A DNA stretch of 64,000 nt. Source: Planctomycetota bacterium (lineage in GTDB: Bacteria; Planctomycetota; UBA1135; GCA-002686595). Below, in pieces: positions 62,616 through 64,000 of this stretch. A program made the translations under genes and the position numbers. The stretch's first letter is position 1, and each line of letters begins with the position of its first letter. The stretch is from positions 62,001 to 126,000 of the forward strand of contig JAKLKU010000020.1 of assembly GCA_023150475.1 (NCBI GenBank). Direction: 5' to 3'. The notes beneath the pieces are model-generated. The model was not told the DNA's origin. It saw nothing but the letters and a program-made list of their open reading frames with translations, and searched no databases.

Positions 62616-64000
62616 CTACTTGGAGTGCGCGAGCTCCGGCTCCGCGAGTGGTTCGTCCGCGATGCGCAAGCGATCGAGGATCGGCGTCGTGGCGATCGTG
62701 GTGATCACGGCCATGATCACGAGCATCGCGAACAGCGTCGGCGAAAGCACCTTCATGTCGAGCCCGATGTTGAGCACGATGAGCTCCATCAGTCCGCGCG
62801 TGTTCATCAGGATGCCGACCGCTGCCGAGTCTCGCCAGCCGAGGCCCGTCATGCGCGCCGTGGCGAAGCTGCCGCCGAACTTGCCCAGCGATGCCACGAG
62901 CACGATCGCGCCGCACACGAGCCACTGATCGAGTCCGTGGACCAAGCCGATCTCGGTCCTCATCCCCGTGAACGCGAAGAACGCGGGCAGGAAGAGCGCG
63001 AGGACGATGCCTTCGATGCGCTCGCGCAGTTGCTGAACGATGCGCGAGTCGTGCTGCATCATCGCGCCGAGCAGGAACGCGCCGAACAACGCGTGCACTC
63101 CGATCAGCTCGGTCGCCAGCGCGGAAAGCAGCAAGCCCACCGCGATCATGGACAGGAATCCGGGCGTCAGGCCCGCGGCATCGTGTTTCGAGATCCAACG
63201 CTCGAGCACCGGGCGCACGACGACGAACATGAACGCGATGTAGGCGATCGTCAGCGCGACCGTGGTGAGCGCACTGTCGAGCTGCGACTGCGTGACGCCG
63301 ATGACGAACGCGAGCAGACACCACGCCGTCACGTCGTCGACCGCGGCGCACGTCAGCGCGATCACGCCGAGGCGCGTACCCTGGAGCCGGCGATCGGTCA
63401 GGATCCGCGCGAGCACTGGGAACGCCGTCACGGACATCGACACGCCGAGGAACAGCGCGAACGCTGTGAACGGCACATCGGAGCTCGAGAAGCGCGGGTA
63501 CAAGACGAGCGCGAACGCCGCTCCGAGCAGGAACGGAGCGATGATGCTCGCGTGCGAGATCGCGACGGTCGCGTGCGTGCGCTTGCGCAGGAGCCGGGGA
63601 TCGAGCTCGAGCCCGACGACGAACATGAACAGGATCACACCGACCTGCGCGAGGATGCCGAGGTACGGCGCGACGGACTGCGGCAACAAGAACGCTTGGG
63701 CTTCCGGAGCGATGCGGCCGAGCAACGAAGGTCCGAGCGCGATCCCGGCGATCACTTCGCCGATCACCGGCGGTTGGTGGAGCCGTCGAAAGAGGTTCCC
63801 GAGGAGCCGCGCCGAGACCAGGATCACGACCAACGCGATCAGGACGTGCGTCAGCACGTCGACGCGGGCCGCCTGACTCCCTGCGCCGAACGTCGCGTCT
63901 CCGACGGGATCCGGCGCCTCGAGGTGAGCACCTCGCGAATCGATCCACAGGAACACGAGGACCGTGCTCGCGATCATGACCGCGTAGACGAGCCAGGTCC
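62616..64000 (-). CDS. CPA2-family cation:proton antiporter (5' end outside window)
   Basis: This polytopic membrane protein has at least 11 helices and exchanges Na+ or K+ for protons. Landmarks are PPVIGEVIAGIALGPSLLG, ILFMFVVGLELDP, FLGVSMSVTAFPVLARILTD, LTCAAVDDVTAWCLLAFVIG (the Asp pair is the ion site) and IGVHALFGAFLLGAMM. It ends with a short cytosolic tail and no RCK/TrkA-N domain. The frame stays open and hydrophobic to the right edge (TWLVYAVMIASTVLVFLW), so the gene probably starts beyond the window. The ATG at 63977 lies inside what looks like the first helix. It is leftward, and ends next to the 12-bp repeat array. Confidence 0.93.
   Translation of the reverse strand, partial: TWLVYAVMIASTVLVFLWIDSRGAHLEAPDPVGDATFGAGSQAARVDVLTHVLIALVVILVSARLLGNLFRRLHQPPVIGEVIAGIALGPSLLGRIAPEAQAFLLPQSVAPYLGILAQVGVILFMFVVGLELDPRLLRKRTHATVAISHASIIAPFLLGAAFALVLYPRFSSSDVPFTAFALFLGVSMSVTAFPVLARILTDRRLQGTRLGVIALTCAAVDDVTAWCLLAFVIGVTQSQLDSALTTVALTIAYIAFMFVVVRPVLERWISKHDAAGLTPGFLSMIAVGLLLSALATELIGVHALFGAFLLGAMMQHDSRIVQQLRERIEGIVLALFLPAFFAFTGMRTEIGLVHGLDQWLVCGAIVLVASLGKFGGSFATARMTGLGWRDSAAVGILMNTRGLMELIVLNIGLDMKVLSPTLFAMLVIMAVITTIATTPILDRLRIADEPLAEPELAHSK

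Overview
The window is a very GC-rich (roughly 70 %) chromosomal segment with about 47 protein genes, densely packed and often overlapping by 4 bp. No rRNA, tRNA, IS element or CRISPR array was seen. Three secreted proteins end in the same lineage-type C-terminal domain (YC..K.NS....P, a G.P motif, then PF.GGTLCV and W.RDP), which I associate with marine Planctomycetota of the Saltatorellus/Engelhardtia/Rohdeia type. Together with an exosortase E/VPEID pair, FG-GAP and parallel beta-helix secreted proteins and an exported catalase-peroxidase, this points to a free-living, at least partly aerobic planctomycete. The taxonomic call is inference.

Layout. 1-1529: 5' part of a membrane HAMP-PAS sensor. 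1835-6289: a membrane protein, a PDZ lipoprotein, then an exosortase E-CPBP protease fusion directly downstream of its probable VPEID-CTERM substrate. 6600-7890: a TIR-like (nucleotide-binding) protein convergent with a coiled-coil/winged-helix protein. 8058-10417: a PepSY-TM/lipoprotein fusion and an acyl desaturase. 10595-13434: a 2-oxoacid:ferredoxin oxidoreductase in two fused genes. 13738-18370: an EAL-HDOD protein, a fasciclin protein, a 48-residue membrane protein and an STT3-like membrane protein.

18414-28476 is the centrepiece: a ten-gene, tightly coupled minus-strand operon for an uptake [NiFe] hydrogenase. Order of transcription is small subunit, large subunit, cytochrome b, maturation protease, hypA, hypB, hypF, hypC, hypD, hypE. 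The small subunit carries the extra cysteines of O2-tolerant group 1 enzymes. All the core Hyp proteins needed to build the NiFe(CN)2CO site are present, so the cluster should be self-sufficient for a membrane-bound, quinone-linked H2 oxidiser.

28674-43324 is accessory-like. It has an FG-GAP protein, two paralogous NqrB/RnfD-like membrane proteins each fused to Sel1 repeats, a secreted propeller-like protein, an exported aldo/keto reductase, a SenB-like (selenosugar synthase family) glycosyltransferase, several unknown membrane or secreted proteins, an Acg-type nitroreductase and an XRE regulator. 43582-49919 holds an ECF sigma factor with an overlapping membrane protein, a DEAD-box helicase, a phytanoyl-CoA dioxygenase-like protein, an XRE protein behind a palindromic operator, and a tRNA-dihydrouridine synthase. 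50686-64000 holds a beta-helix protein, a large unknown protein, a secreted zinc metalloprotease, an exported KatG with a readable promoter and terminator, a DUF1579 protein, and a CPA2 antiporter running off the right edge.

A recurrent feature is short tandem repeats (7, 9, 12, 18 and 20 bp units), in intergenic spacers and also inside genes (hypF and the FG-GAP gene). Period 12 recurs at four separate places.
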